From Caldimicrobium sp. (GTDB lineage Bacteria > Desulfobacterota > Thermodesulfobacteria > Thermodesulfobacteriales > Thermodesulfobacteriaceae): DNA of 44,014 nucleotides. Position 1 is the first letter of the stretch. Each line of letters begins with the position of its first letter. The notes beneath the pieces were generated by a model that was not told the origin of the DNA, did not search any database, and saw only the letters and a list, made by a program, of their open reading frames with translations. Position numbers and translations under genes: made by a program. Positions 26,272-35,641 of this stretch are shown one piece after another. The DNA is taken from positions 1 to 44,014 of the forward strand of contig JANXDB010000005.1 in assembly GCA_025060015.1 (NCBI GenBank), read 5' to 3'.

Positions 26272-28821
26272 ATGGCAAAGCTAAAACTATCCGAATTAGC
26301 AGCAGAATTTAATTTTGAACCAAGGGAATTTCTAAACAAACTGAAGGAAAAGGGATTCACCTTTAAGTCCATCAACTCTTCTCTTTCTGATAGTGAAGCA
26401 GAGGAAATTCGCAAAATCTTTGCTAAAAGAGAAGTTATTGTCATAAAAAGAGAAGAGATCGTAAAAGAAGAGGTTATAGCACCTCCTTTGGAAAAGCCAC
26501 CCATTGAAGAGGCCCCTAAGAAAAGAAAGCTCATAGTCAAGAAGAAGATCGAAGGAGTAGAGGAAAGGGCTGAGGTAACCCACCCCGAGGAGATAAAGAG
26601 AGAGGAGATTCAAGTTACAAGTCCAGCCAGAGAGGAAACTCTTACCTACGAAGAGCCAAAACCAGTAGAAGAAACAAAAACCTTACAAGCTGAGGCACAA
26701 GTAGTCGTTGAGGCACAACCTGAAAAGAGGATTGTTACAGAATTTAAACCAAGGAAAGAGAGGGTTTTCAAAGCCAAGCCTACTGTAGAAGAGAAAAAGC
26801 TACCTGTCCCTGAAATACCAACTCCGGTGGAAAAAGAAGAGATAAGAAAGAAAAAATGGGAAGCAGAAAGACCAGAGGAAAAAAAGAAGCCCAAAAAGAA
26901 GGCTCCAAGTTTAAAGAGAAGTAGACGAGAGGAGCTTGAGGAGTTCTTTGAAGAAGAAGTAGGAGCACTTTTTGAGGAGATTCCAGAGGAATCAGAAGAG
27001 AAGAGGCCTCCTAAAGCCCCTGTCAAAAGGGAAACCATCTCTGAGAGGCCTCCTACTTTACCTCCCAAAGAGAAAAAAATAAAGATTTATGAATCCATAC
27101 AGGTGGGAGAGTTGGCAAAGCTCATGGGAGTCAAATCAGGGGAACTTATTAAAAAGGCTCTTACCTTAGGTATGCCCTTAACAATAAATCAATCCATTGA
27201 TCCTGACACAGCGGCAATTTTAGCGGATGAATTTGGTTATCAAGTGGAAAAGGCAACTATTGAGGAGGAAATCCTTCTTCAATACACTCCCCCCTCTCCT
27301 GAGGAACTTAGACCAAGACCACCAGTTGTCACAGTTATGGGACATGTGGACCATGGTAAAACCACTCTTCTTGATGCCATAAGGAAAACAGATGTAGTTA
27401 GCAAAGAAGCAGGGGGAATTACGCAGCACATTGGTGCCTACACCGTTACGTTAGATGATAACAGAAAAATAACCTTCATAGACACACCTGGTCACGAGGC
27501 CTTTACCTCCATGAGAGCAAGGGGTGCTCAAGTTACAGACATAGTGATCCTGGTTGTGGCAGCGGATGATGGAGTTATGGATCAAACCAAAGAAGCCATA
27601 GAACATGCAAGAGCAGCAGGAGTTCCTATAGTGGTTGCCATAAATAAAATTGATAAGCCCAACGCTAATCCAGAGAGAGTCAAATCACAATTAGCAGAAC
27701 TCGGCCTTGTTCCAGAAGACTGGGGTGGAGATACCCTTGTTGCTAATATTTCAGCTAGAAACAGGATTGGCATTGAAGATTTGCTGGAGCTAGTCTTACT
27801 CCAGGCAGAGATGTTAGATCTAAAGGCAGCCTATGATAGACAAGCCAGAGGTAGAGTTGTTGAAAGTAAGTTAGACAAAGGAAAAGGTCCTGTGGCAACA
27901 GTTTTAGTTCAGGAGGGCACTTTAAAAGAGGGAGACGTCTTTGTATGTGGAACTACCTATGGAAGAGTTCGTGCCATGTTCGATAGCTTAGGAAATAGGA
28001 TTAAGTCCTCTACCCCTTCAACTCCTGTTGAAATCTTAGGCTTTGAAGAACTGCCCTCTCCAGGTGATGATTTCTTCGTGATTGAAGATGAAGAAAAGGC
28101 AAGAAAGGTGGCAGAATACAGGCAGAGAAAGGCTAGAGAGGCAGAAAGTGCAAAGGTGGCTAAAATTAGCCTTGAGAAGATCTTTGAAAAACTCTCAGAG
28201 GGAGAACTCAAGGAACTTAAAATCGTTCTCAAAGCAGATACTCAGGGAACTCTGGAAGCGCTCGAAAGCTCACTACAAAAGTTAAGCACAGAGAAAGTAA
28301 AAGTCACTGTGATCAGAGCAGGTATTGGGGCCATAAGTGAAAGTGATGTTATGCTTGCTGCAGCCTCAGATGCCATCGTGATCGGCTTCAATGTCAAACC
28401 ATCCTCTCAGGCCAAGGATGTTGCCAAAAAAGAAGGCATAGACCTCCGCTTCTATGATGTGATTTATCATCTCCTTGAGGATATCAAAAAAGCCATGGTA
28501 GGCTTGCTTGAACCTAAGTTTGAAGAGGTAATTGGAGGAACAGCGGAAGTGAGGGCCACCTTCAAAGTGCCAAAGGTTGGCGTTGTTGCAGGATGTTATG
28601 TGAAAGAGGGTGTCATTAACAGAAACCATCGTATAAGAGTTATAAGAGATGGTGTCGTCATCTACACAGGTAAAATTGCAAGTCTTAGGAGATTTAAAGA
28701 GGATGTTAGAGAAGTTCAGGCTGGATATGAGTGTGGTATAAAGATAGAAAACTTCAACGATATCAAAGAAGGAGATACCTTAGAAACTTTTGAGATAAAA
28801 GAAGTAACCCAGGAACTGTAA
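26272..28821 (+). CDS. infB: Translation initiation factor IF-2
   Basis: The GTPase that brings initiator fMet-tRNA to the 30S subunit. An IF2_N domain (about residues 1-50) is followed by a highly charged linker rich in E, K and P (60-270) and a second IF2_N domain (275-330). The G domain has GHVDHGKTT (357-364), DTPGHEAF (404 on) and NKID (448-451). Domains II-IV complete the 849 residues. No clear Shine-Dalgarno precedes the ATG (GCGGGGT ends 11 nt away). It leads the conserved order infB, ylxP, rbfA, nrnA, truB. nusA, often upstream, is absent here. Confidence 0.98.
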   Translation: MAKLKLSELAAEFNFEPREFLNKLKEKGFTFKSINSSLSDSEAEEIRKIFAKREVIVIKREEIVKEEVIAPPLEKPPIEEAPKKRKLIVKKKIEGVEERAEVTHPEEIKREEIQVTSPAREETLTYEEPKPVEETKTLQAEAQVVVEAQPEKRIVTEFKPRKERVFKAKPTVEEKKLPVPEIPTPVEKEEIRKKKWEAERPEEKKKPKKKAPSLKRSRREELEEFFEEEVGALFEEIPEESEEKRPPKAPVKRETISERPPTLPPKEKKIKIYESIQVGELAKLMGVKSGELIKKALTLGMPLTINQSIDPDTAAILADEFGYQVEKATIEEEILLQYTPPSPEELRPRPPVVTVMGHVDHGKTTLLDAIRKTDVVSKEAGGITQHIGAYTVTLDDNRKITFIDTPGHEAFTSMRARGAQVTDIVILVVAADDGVMDQTKEAIEHARAAGVPIVVAINKIDKPNANPERVKSQLAELGLVPEDWGGDTLVANISARNRIGIEDLLELVLLQAEMLDLKAAYDRQARGRVVESKLDKGKGPVATVLVQEGTLKEGDVFVCGTTYGRVRAMFDSLGNRIKSSTPSTPVEILGFEELPSPGDDFFVIEDEEKARKVAEYRQRKAREAESAKVAKISLEKIFEKLSEGELKELKIVLKADTQGTLEALESSLQKLSTEKVKVTVIRAGIGAISESDVMLAAASDAIVIGFNVKPSSQAKDVAKKEGIDLRFYDVIYHLLEDIKKAMVGLLEPKFEEVIGGTAEVRATFKVPKVGVVAGCYVKEGVINRNHRIRVIRDGVVIYTGKIASLRRFKEDVREVQAGYECGIKIENFNDIKEGDTLETFEIKEVTQEL

Positions 28822-28822
28822 A

Positions 28823-29113
28823 ATGGTCGTAGGTGTAGCTAAGATTGTACTCTACTTTCCAGAGCCTAATTCCCTAAAATCCAAAAGGCAAATCCTCAGG
28901 GCATTGATACAGAAAATAGAAGCAAATTTCAAGAGGATATCTATAGCAGAGGTTGATGGTCATGATCTTTGGCAAAACGCAGTTATCGGCCTTAGTGTAG
29001 TCGGAAAGGATCAGGCCATGGTAGATAGTAAAGTTACCTCGGTTCTCTCTTTTATCCAAAAAAATGGATCTCTGGAAATCATAAATGCCGAAGTAGACTA
29101 TCTAAATTACTGA
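28823..29113 (+). CDS. DUF503 (YlxP-like) family protein
   Basis: A 96-residue protein with the DUF503 pattern KIVLYFPEPNSLKSKRQILR followed by VDGHDLWQNAVIGLSVVGKD. YlxP-like proteins are found between infB and rbfA in many bacteria and are thought to be linked to ribosome assembly, but the mechanism is not established. It starts 1 nt after the infB stop. Confidence 0.92.
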   Translation: MVVGVAKIVLYFPEPNSLKSKRQILRALIQKIEANFKRISIAEVDGHDLWQNAVIGLSVVGKDQAMVDSKVTSVLSFIQKNGSLEIINAEVDYLNY

Positions 29114-29123
29114 GGATCCCTCT

Positions 29124-29465
29124 GTGACCAGAAGATCGGAAAAGGTAGCAAGCTTGCTAAAAGTTGCCCTATCTGAAATCATCATGCATGAGCTAAATAA
29201 TCCCATTTTTAAGAATTTTATAAGTATCACTGATATCAAAATTGGTGGAGATCTAAAGAGAGCCACCATATTTTTTAGGGTTTTCTCTGCCGATCCCAAA
29301 GAGGTTGAAGCAGCTCTAAATCAATCCAAAGGTTATATAAAAAAACTTCTCTCAGAAAGGATAATCCTTAAGTTCATGCCTGATATCGAATTCAAGATAG
29401 ATACCTCTGAAGAAGAAGAGAAACGCCTTCTTGAGCTTTTAGACCGGGTAAGAAAAGAGAAATAA
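29124..29465 (+). CDS. rbfA: 30S ribosome-binding factor RbfA
   Basis: A KH-type 16S rRNA processing factor that acts late in 30S assembly. The N-terminal TRRSEKVASLLKVALSEIIM and the later DLKRATIFFRVF and PDIEFKIDTS match RbfA. The 113-residue length is usual. The start is GTG at 29124 with GAGGA about 8 nt upstream; no ATG fits. The stop overlaps the next ATG by one base (TAATG). Confidence 0.95.
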   Translation: MTRRSEKVASLLKVALSEIIMHELNNPIFKNFISITDIKIGGDLKRATIFFRVFSADPKEVEAALNQSKGYIKKLLSERIILKFMPDIEFKIDTSEEEEKRLLELLDRVRKEK

Positions 29466-30436
29466 TGCAAATAAAATCAATCTTAAAAGTTATTGAAGAA
29501 GCAGCCTCTATTGCTTTGCTCACACATCAGAATCCAGACATCGATGGTTTGTCCTCCATGCTTGCCTTTGCCCTTGCCTTTCCAAAAAAGGACTTCATAC
29601 CTCTGATAGAGTCAATTCCTTACCAAGCCAGGTTTTTGCATGGTTTTGAGAGTCTAATCCCTTCTGAGAAGATTGAAAACCCTGTAAAGCCAGATTTGGT
29701 TATAGTTTTTGATGCCAGTTGCGAAAAGAGAATAGATGAAAGGGTGAGGGAAAAGATCTTGCCACCAAAAAGGGTCCTTGTTTTTGACCATCATCAAGGG
29801 GAGGTATGCGATAATCTCTTTAAAGCAAAAACCAGCTGGATTGTAAATTCTAAGGAGGCTTCAACCTCCGTCTTACTCTATCGTTTTTTTAAAAGGGCTA
29901 AAATCAACATCACAGACCGGATGGCGGAAAATCTTTTAGCAGGGATTTACTACGATACCGGTGGTTTTCGTCATGAAAATGTAAAGGGCGATATCTTCAA
30001 GATTGCCCACGAGCTGGTCACACTTGGAGCTAGACCTTCTTATATTGCTCAGGCCTTATTTGACAACATCCCTTTATCTCAAGTTGAGTTTTTGAAATTG
30101 GTTCTAGAGAGGATGGAGTTCCTCAGGGAAGGCTCCATAGCCCTATCTTATCTCACCTGGGAAGATTTTAGGAGATTAGGAGGGGAAAAGGCATTAAACG
30201 ATTTGGCAGGATTCCTAAGGCAGATTGAAGGCGTAACCCTTTCTGCCTTAGTAAAAGAGGTGGAAAAAGATTTAATTAAGGTTAGTTTGAGAAGTAAAGC
30301 ACCTTTTGAAGCTATAAGTATAGCAAAGAAATACAGCGGTGGAGGCCATAGATATGCCTGTGGTTTTCAGATCCAAGGGGTCTCTCTACAGGAATTTTTA
30401 AGGAAATTCAAGGAACAATTGGAAAAATCCCTATGA
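29465..30436 (+). CDS. DHH/DHHA1 phosphoesterase, NrnA-like
   Basis: A 323-residue DHH phosphoesterase. The metal-binding motifs are NPDIDGLSSM, VFDASCEKR and VFDHHQGEV. The DHHA1 C-terminus has YSGGGHRYACGF. NrnA relatives degrade oligoribonucleotides and dephosphorylate pAp, and the position between rbfA and truB is typical. The first motif reads NPDIDG rather than the common NPDGDA-type, a minor variation. It is coupled to truB by an ATGA overlap. Confidence 0.93.
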   Translation: MQIKSILKVIEEAASIALLTHQNPDIDGLSSMLAFALAFPKKDFIPLIESIPYQARFLHGFESLIPSEKIENPVKPDLVIVFDASCEKRIDERVREKILPPKRVLVFDHHQGEVCDNLFKAKTSWIVNSKEASTSVLLYRFFKRAKINITDRMAENLLAGIYYDTGGFRHENVKGDIFKIAHELVTLGARPSYIAQALFDNIPLSQVEFLKLVLERMEFLREGSIALSYLTWEDFRRLGGEKALNDLAGFLRQIEGVTLSALVKEVEKDLIKVSLRSKAPFEAISIAKKYSGGGHRYACGFQIQGVSLQEFLRKFKEQLEKSL

Positions 30437-31383
30437 ACAAAAACATCTCTGGCATATTAGTTTTAGATAAACCGGAAGGGCTAACCTCTGCGGAGGCTTT
30501 GGAGAAGGTTAAAAGACTTTTAAAAATCAAAAAAGCAGGTCATGGAGGGACCCTCGATCCCATAGCTACAGGAGTTCTACCTATCTTTCTAAATCAGGCT
30601 ACTAAGGTGGCGCAGATTTTCATTGAGGGGGATAAGGTGTATGAAGGCTTTTTTGAGCTTGGAATAACCACTGATACCTATGATATCACCGGTGAAATAC
30701 TTGGAAAATACCAGGTAAAAGATATCACCTTAGACAGGTTAAGACAGCTAGCCAAGGGCTTTGAAGGTGAGATGGAACAGATACCTCCACCCTTTTCGGC
30801 GGCAAAATACAGAGGGCGCCCTCTATATAAGTATGCTCGAGATGGTTTGTTGATTCCTAAAGAACCAAAGAAAATAACTGTCTATAAATTCGATATCACC
30901 TCCCTCCAGGGTAATCAGGCATCCTTCTATCTCAAATGCAGTAAAGGAACCTATGTGAGAAGTCTTATCCACAAGTTAGGGGAGCTTCTAGAATGTGGTG
31001 CAGTGTTAGTAAAGCTGAAGAGAATTCAAAAGAGCATCTTTACCCTCGATCAAGCAATCACATTAGAGAAACTAATGGAGTTTTCAGAGGAAAGCCCTGA
31101 AAAGATCAGTAGTGTTCTGATTTCAGTGGAGAAGGCCCTGGAGTTTTTACCGAAGATAATCATAAGTGAGGATCTCTCCGACAAGGTAAGAGAGGGTAAA
31201 GAAATTCCAAGACAAACTTTTCTCTCCTTTGTAAAGTTTCAAAAACTCTCCTTAACACCAAGTGAAAAATGGTTGAGGTTGGTTAATTCTCATGGTAAGC
31301 TTGTAGCCATTATTAGAAATCCCCTTCAGGAAAAGGAAAGGACTTACATCACCTATTTTAGAGTATTCAAAGGTGAATCTTAA
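30433..31383 (+). CDS. truB: tRNA pseudouridine(55) synthase TruB
   Basis: It makes pseudouridine 55 in the T loop of tRNAs. GILVLDKPEGLTSAEAL begins the protein, and HGGTLDPIATGVLPI contains the catalytic Asp (D42). GTYVRSLIHKLGELL is a TruB motif. At 316 residues the C-terminal part is somewhat longer than the core and could be PUA-like. The start overlaps the upstream stop and the end overlaps the next start by 11 bp. Confidence 0.97.
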   Translation: MNKNISGILVLDKPEGLTSAEALEKVKRLLKIKKAGHGGTLDPIATGVLPIFLNQATKVAQIFIEGDKVYEGFFELGITTDTYDITGEILGKYQVKDITLDRLRQLAKGFEGEMEQIPPPFSAAKYRGRPLYKYARDGLLIPKEPKKITVYKFDITSLQGNQASFYLKCSKGTYVRSLIHKLGELLECGAVLVKLKRIQKSIFTLDQAITLEKLMEFSEESPEKISSVLISVEKALEFLPKIIISEDLSDKVREGKEIPRQTFLSFVKFQKLSLTPSEKWLRLVNSHGKLVAIIRNPLQEKERTYITYFRVFKGES

Positions 31384-32257
31384 CAAAATCAAAGGGCCTT
31401 TCTTTCTTTTTGTTAGATTTTTAATATCATTTGGAATACTTCTATATCTGTTCAGGAAAACAGATTGGGTAAAATTAAAATCACTCATAAGCGGTATCAA
31501 GTTTCAGTATTATATTCTTGCCTTAAGTTGTGTCTTAGGTTTTCAATTTTTAGTTGCTATTCGCTGGAAAATCATCTGTGAAGCCTGGGACTTCAGGGAA
31601 TCTATTAAGTATTTCTTTAGAAATTATCTGCTCGGTTTTTCCCTTAACACTGTTTTTCCGGGAATTATCGCTGGTGATACACTAAGGAGTATTTTTTTGG
31701 TGAGATCCGGGCTTGAATGGAAAAGAGCAGGCTTTAGTGTGTTGCTTGACAGAGGCCTTGGTTTAATGGGCATTTTACTTATTTTGACCATATCCCTTCC
31801 GCTAGGATCTCATTTCTTGCCTCAGCCTTTGAAGTTATTTCTTTACACCGTAACCTATGGATCAATTGCAGTCTTCTTTGTAGCCTCAATAGGGTTCAGA
31901 TTTCTAAAGAGAGACTTTTTTAAGCCTCTTGAAATGCCAAAGGTTCTCATACCTCTACTACTTGGGCTCATCATCCAAATTCTCTTTGTCATTCAATTCA
32001 TTTTTTTGGCGCACTCTCTCAATCTGTCCTTAAAGCTTGTACACTACTTTGTTATCATACCTATCATAAGTTTTCTCTCTGCCCTGCCCATCAGCATCTC
32101 TGGATTGGGTTTACGGGAGGGAACATTAACCTATTTTTTATATCTTCTAAATTATCCTGTGGAGTACGGGCTTTCTTTGGGCCTCTTAGCCTACAGCCTG
32201 ATAATACTATCCGCTCTCCCTGGAGTATTTTTATACCTAAAGGGTAGAGAAAAATAG
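31373..32257 (+). CDS. Lysylphosphatidylglycerol synthase TM-region/flippase-like (UPF0104) membrane protein
   Basis: A 294-residue integral membrane protein with about eight hydrophobic segments. LALSCVLGFQFLVAIRWKII, NTVFPGIIAGDTLRSIFLV and LPISISGLGLREGTLTYFL match the LPG_synthase_TM (YbhN/AglD) family. Members are thought to act on lipid carriers or lipids, so the substrate is open. The start is GTG at 31373, inside truB. The 194 bp after its stop hold no gene that I can see. Confidence 0.88.
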   Translation: MNLNKIKGPFFLFVRFLISFGILLYLFRKTDWVKLKSLISGIKFQYYILALSCVLGFQFLVAIRWKIICEAWDFRESIKYFFRNYLLGFSLNTVFPGIIAGDTLRSIFLVRSGLEWKRAGFSVLLDRGLGLMGILLILTISLPLGSHFLPQPLKLFLYTVTYGSIAVFFVASIGFRFLKRDFFKPLEMPKVLIPLLLGLIIQILFVIQFIFLAHSLNLSLKLVHYFVIIPIISFLSALPISISGLGLREGTLTYFLYLLNYPVEYGLSLGLLAYSLIILSALPGVFLYLKGREK

Positions 32258-32451
32258 GCCTCTATTCTTTATATGTTGCTGTAAAAATCCCAAAATTTAA
32301 TCATAACTAATTTAAATCTAAGCGTGTTATAAAAAAGATCTTCCTAAGGATCAGACCAATCAAAAGTTTAAAGTGTAGAGCATAAGAATTACTCAAATTT
32401 TTGTTAATTTGTACTTGACTTTTGAGAGAATTTAAAATAATTATATTACTA

Positions 32452-33279
32452 ATGAAAACAGTCCTGTTTGTATTGGTTTTCTTCTTTCTGGTTCTATCCG
32501 AGGCCTTAAAAGGCCAGACTTTCTCAACTCGGGATACATTAGTCTTTGGAGTCTTTCCTTATCTAAACGTAGAGGAGAGTTACCAGTACTGGAAGATGGT
32601 GTTGAGTGTAGTTAGCAAAGAAATTCAAAAAAATTTTGAAATTAAGGTGTACCATGGGTACGGAGAGTTCTTAAACGCCTTTTTAAGTGAATCCTTTGAT
32701 CTCGCAATTGTTCCACCGCCTTACGTTGTTATTGGATTCAAAAGGAAAAAGTACTCTCCATTAATTAAAAATAAGAATCTAACCAGTGCAGTTATAATTG
32801 TCCTCAAGGATTCAAACATCAATGATCTAAGAGATCTCCACAATGTAACCGTTGTCACATTATATCCTGGAACCTTTGCAGACATTTACTCTAGACTTTT
32901 TCTTATGGAGCACTATAAAATTCGTTTTCACCTTAAATACGTCAATACCCCTGAGAATGTCATTAAACACCTTTTAATTGGATCAGCAAAAGCTGGAGTA
33001 GTATCAAGAGAAAATTTTATCATTCAAGAAGACAGGGTGAAAAAGAATTTCAAAATCATACATCAATCCCCTGAAATTTCATCGAGAGCAATCGTTGCCC
33101 ATTCCACGATACCCCCGGAGATAAGAAAGGCCTTTGTCAGAAGTTTTACCTCCTTAAGCGAAAGGGAGGACCTGCGAGAGGCTCTAACCAAAATCCAGCT
33201 CCCTTATCCCGTCCCTGCTAATTATAAGGACTATAAAAAATTAGAAGCCTACAATGTAGAAAAGTATTTATCCTGGTAG
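32452..33279 (+). CDS. PhnD-like periplasmic substrate-binding protein
   Basis: A 275-residue precursor with signal peptide MKTVLFVLVFFFLVLSEAL. The mature part is a type II periplasmic binding protein of the PhnD/SsuA group (LVFGVFPYLNVEE, SFDLAIVPPPYVV, VVTLYPGTFADIYS, AGVVSRENF). No ABC permease or ATPase accompanies it. It is followed 35 bp later by a membrane hybrid histidine kinase, so it probably serves as the sensory ligand-binding partner, as AioX does for AioS. The ligand is unknown. I use the ATG at 32452, not the TTG at 32422, because it begins the signal peptide. No Shine-Dalgarno is visible; TTGACT at 32415-32420 is a possible -35. Confidence 0.85.
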   Translation: MKTVLFVLVFFFLVLSEALKGQTFSTRDTLVFGVFPYLNVEESYQYWKMVLSVVSKEIQKNFEIKVYHGYGEFLNAFLSESFDLAIVPPPYVVIGFKRKKYSPLIKNKNLTSAVIIVLKDSNINDLRDLHNVTVVTLYPGTFADIYSRLFLMEHYKIRFHLKYVNTPENVIKHLLIGSAKAGVVSRENFIIQEDRVKKNFKIIHQSPEISSRAIVAHSTIPPEIRKAFVRSFTSLSEREDLREALTKIQLPYPVPANYKDYKKLEAYNVEKYLSW

Positions 33280-33313
33280 CCTCACAATTCTAAGTCCGGA
33301 GTTTATTTTGATA

Positions 33314-35584
33314 ATGAATCTCATAAAGAAGAGATCTAAGAAAATTTCCTTACAAAGCTTTATCAATATTCTCATTTTATTTTCACTAATTTTTTTAAGC
33401 TCATTGTTTCTAATATTGTTTGATAGAATAACTAAAAGCCAAATGAAAGACATAATTAATAAGGAAATTGAGTTAGTAAAAGAAATAATCATACCTGCAA
33501 TCATGCCACACTTGATAACTGAAAGATATGATATCATAGAAAGATATCTTATTAACATAATTAAAAATCCTATGATAGATAGAGTAGAGATTACAGACAA
33601 AAGAGGTAATGTTATTTTCAGTATTTCTAGTGAAAATGACACCATTGTATCACTATATAATACAAGTAAATACAACAAAACTTTAAATGAGAGTACAATC
33701 GAATATGAAAATCAGCGTATTGAAATTGCCTTTCCCATTAAGATTGAAGATATATCAGAGGTTATTGGATGGATCAAATTAAAATTCAACAAAAGTCATC
33801 TTCTGCAGATTGAGAAGAGAACTAAAAAAACATATTTCCTTGTTACTATTTTAACTCTTATCATTTTCTTAACTATAGTGACAGTGTTATTATTCTACTT
33901 TCATAAGAACTTTAATATCGTCTTGAACTATATTCACAGTTTACCAAATCAAAAGGGATCTAAGCTTGATGTGGATTTCTGTAACAGAGAGCTTGATATG
34001 ATAAAGAAAGCAGCAGAGGAGATTTCTAGAATACTAAAAGAACAGGAAGATCTTCTAATAAAAGAGAAGATTAAGTTTGAGGAGCTTCTTGGCAATCTGA
34101 GGGATGGTATTGTATTCACTGACCCAGATTTAAAAGTTGATTACTTTAATAGTGCCTTTTACACTCTTTTAGAGACGAAGAGGATGGATGAGATTCTTGG
34201 TAGTAAACTACCTGATATATTTCCACTTCTTGACGAAAAAAAGGAGAACAACATATGGAATAACATACTTTTACTACTTGATGGCTACCATGACTTAGCT
34301 CATATTTACCCTCACGACTTAGCTTACTACGTGGTAAATGGCAAGGAGAAGATAATTAGACTCGAACTTATTCCACTCGTGGGGGATAGATTAGTGGGAT
34401 TCACATTTGTCTTCAGGGACATCACGCAGGAGAAGAGAATGGAAAGAGAATTACTTAAGATTCAGAAATTTGAAGCTATTGACAAACTTGCTGGAGGAGT
34501 GGCTCATGATCTGAAAAACATCCTAGCGGCCATATATAATTACTTTTATCTTTTAAAATCACAGACCTCATCTGAGGGGTATAATTCTGAGTTGCAGGAG
34601 AAAATAAGCAATCTTCTTGACAGGGCTTCATCCCTTTCCAATCAGCTCCTTGCCCTCTCCAGAGGTGGAGTTCCTATTAGGAAAGCCAGTGACTTGAAAA
34701 ACCTGATAAACGAGGTAGCAGACTTTTGTTTTTCGGGATTCCCTGTAAAGTTTCAACTAAACGTCAATACGCCTGTCGATAAACTTTACATTGATACTAT
34801 TCAGATCGGGCAAGTCCTTCAAAACCTCTTCATAAATGCCAGAGAAGCCATGCCAAAGGGTGGAGAGGTTACCGTCAATGTTAATCTAAGAGAGTTACAT
34901 GAAGAGGAGATACCACCCCTTCCTCAAGGAACATACATTGAAATCATGATTCGTGACACAGGAGTAGGCATTGATCCCGCTAATCTACCACGCATTTTTG
35001 ACCCCTTCTTTACGACTAAGGAGAAGGGATCTGGATTGGGTTTAACTATATCCTTTCAAATTTTAAGAAATCATGGTGGATACATCACCGTTGAATCCGA
35101 AAAAGGCAAAGGCACTACTTTTTATGTCTATCTTCCATTCATAGAGGGGATTCCAGAGAAAGTTGAGATTAAGGATAAAGTAGCTGCAAGGATAATAAAA
35201 AATCTCAAAATCCTTGTAGTGGATGATGAAGAAGATATTGCTGAAGCTTTGAAGGTAATTCTCACTGATTTTGGTCATTATGTAAATACCACCACCAAAG
35301 CATCGGAGGCTATAGCCATTTTTCAAGAGAGTTTAAATGAAGGCAAGCCATTTGATCTTATCATAACCGACTACACTATGCCCGAGTATACAGGGGATCA
35401 GCTTTTGAAAAAATTGAAGAGTATTTATCCCCACTTTAAAGCGATTTTATCCACAGGTTATGTAGAAACACCTGCCATCACAAATTACAGAGAGGTTGGT
35501 TTCGATGGAGTTTTGCCAAAGCCTTATACCGTTGCAATCCTCAATAATACTATCACCGAACTTTTTAGTCAAAGAAAATCTTGA
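33314..35584 (+). CDS. Hybrid sensor histidine kinase with C-terminal receiver
   Basis: A membrane sensor of 756 residues (numbers count from the TTG at 33308; subtract 2 for the ATG). TM1 is about 17-38, an extracytoplasmic domain 39-174, TM2 175-197, then a coiled linker, a PAS domain about 255-375, and HisKA with LAGGVAHDLKNILAA (phospho-acceptor H400). The HATPase has QNLFINAREAM, RDTGVGIDPANL and KGSGLGLT. The receiver has VVDDEEDI, phospho-acceptor D688 in LIITDYTMPE, and K738. All catalytic residues are present. No DNA-binding regulator is nearby, so the output protein lies elsewhere. The PhnD-like gene directly upstream is the likely signal partner. Confidence 0.93.
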   Translation: MNLIKKRSKKISLQSFINILILFSLIFLSSLFLILFDRITKSQMKDIINKEIELVKEIIIPAIMPHLITERYDIIERYLINIIKNPMIDRVEITDKRGNVIFSISSENDTIVSLYNTSKYNKTLNESTIEYENQRIEIAFPIKIEDISEVIGWIKLKFNKSHLLQIEKRTKKTYFLVTILTLIIFLTIVTVLLFYFHKNFNIVLNYIHSLPNQKGSKLDVDFCNRELDMIKKAAEEISRILKEQEDLLIKEKIKFEELLGNLRDGIVFTDPDLKVDYFNSAFYTLLETKRMDEILGSKLPDIFPLLDEKKENNIWNNILLLLDGYHDLAHIYPHDLAYYVVNGKEKIIRLELIPLVGDRLVGFTFVFRDITQEKRMERELLKIQKFEAIDKLAGGVAHDLKNILAAIYNYFYLLKSQTSSEGYNSELQEKISNLLDRASSLSNQLLALSRGGVPIRKASDLKNLINEVADFCFSGFPVKFQLNVNTPVDKLYIDTIQIGQVLQNLFINAREAMPKGGEVTVNVNLRELHEEEIPPLPQGTYIEIMIRDTGVGIDPANLPRIFDPFFTTKEKGSGLGLTISFQILRNHGGYITVESEKGKGTTFYVYLPFIEGIPEKVEIKDKVAARIIKNLKILVVDDEEDIAEALKVILTDFGHYVNTTTKASEAIAIFQESLNEGKPFDLIITDYTMPEYTGDQLLKKLKSIYPHFKAILSTGYVETPAITNYREVGFDGVLPKPYTVAILNNTITELFSQRKS

Positions 35585-35641
35585 GCTTTTATTATCCTGT
35601 GTTAAGATTGGAGTCAAATTTTAAGAAGGAGGAGGAGCTCT

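Noticed and set aside
26646-27068. 140-residue minus-strand frame inside infB, and other long antisense frames in infB
   Set aside because: Mirror of the E/K/P-rich IF-2 linker; low-complexity Ser/Leu-rich product with no start context.
32258-32451. Small gene or RNA in the 194-bp gap before the PhnD-like gene
   Set aside because: AT-rich, with stops in all frames and only a 4-bp near-palindrome (TCCTAAGGA); no structure like a riboswitch or tRNA.
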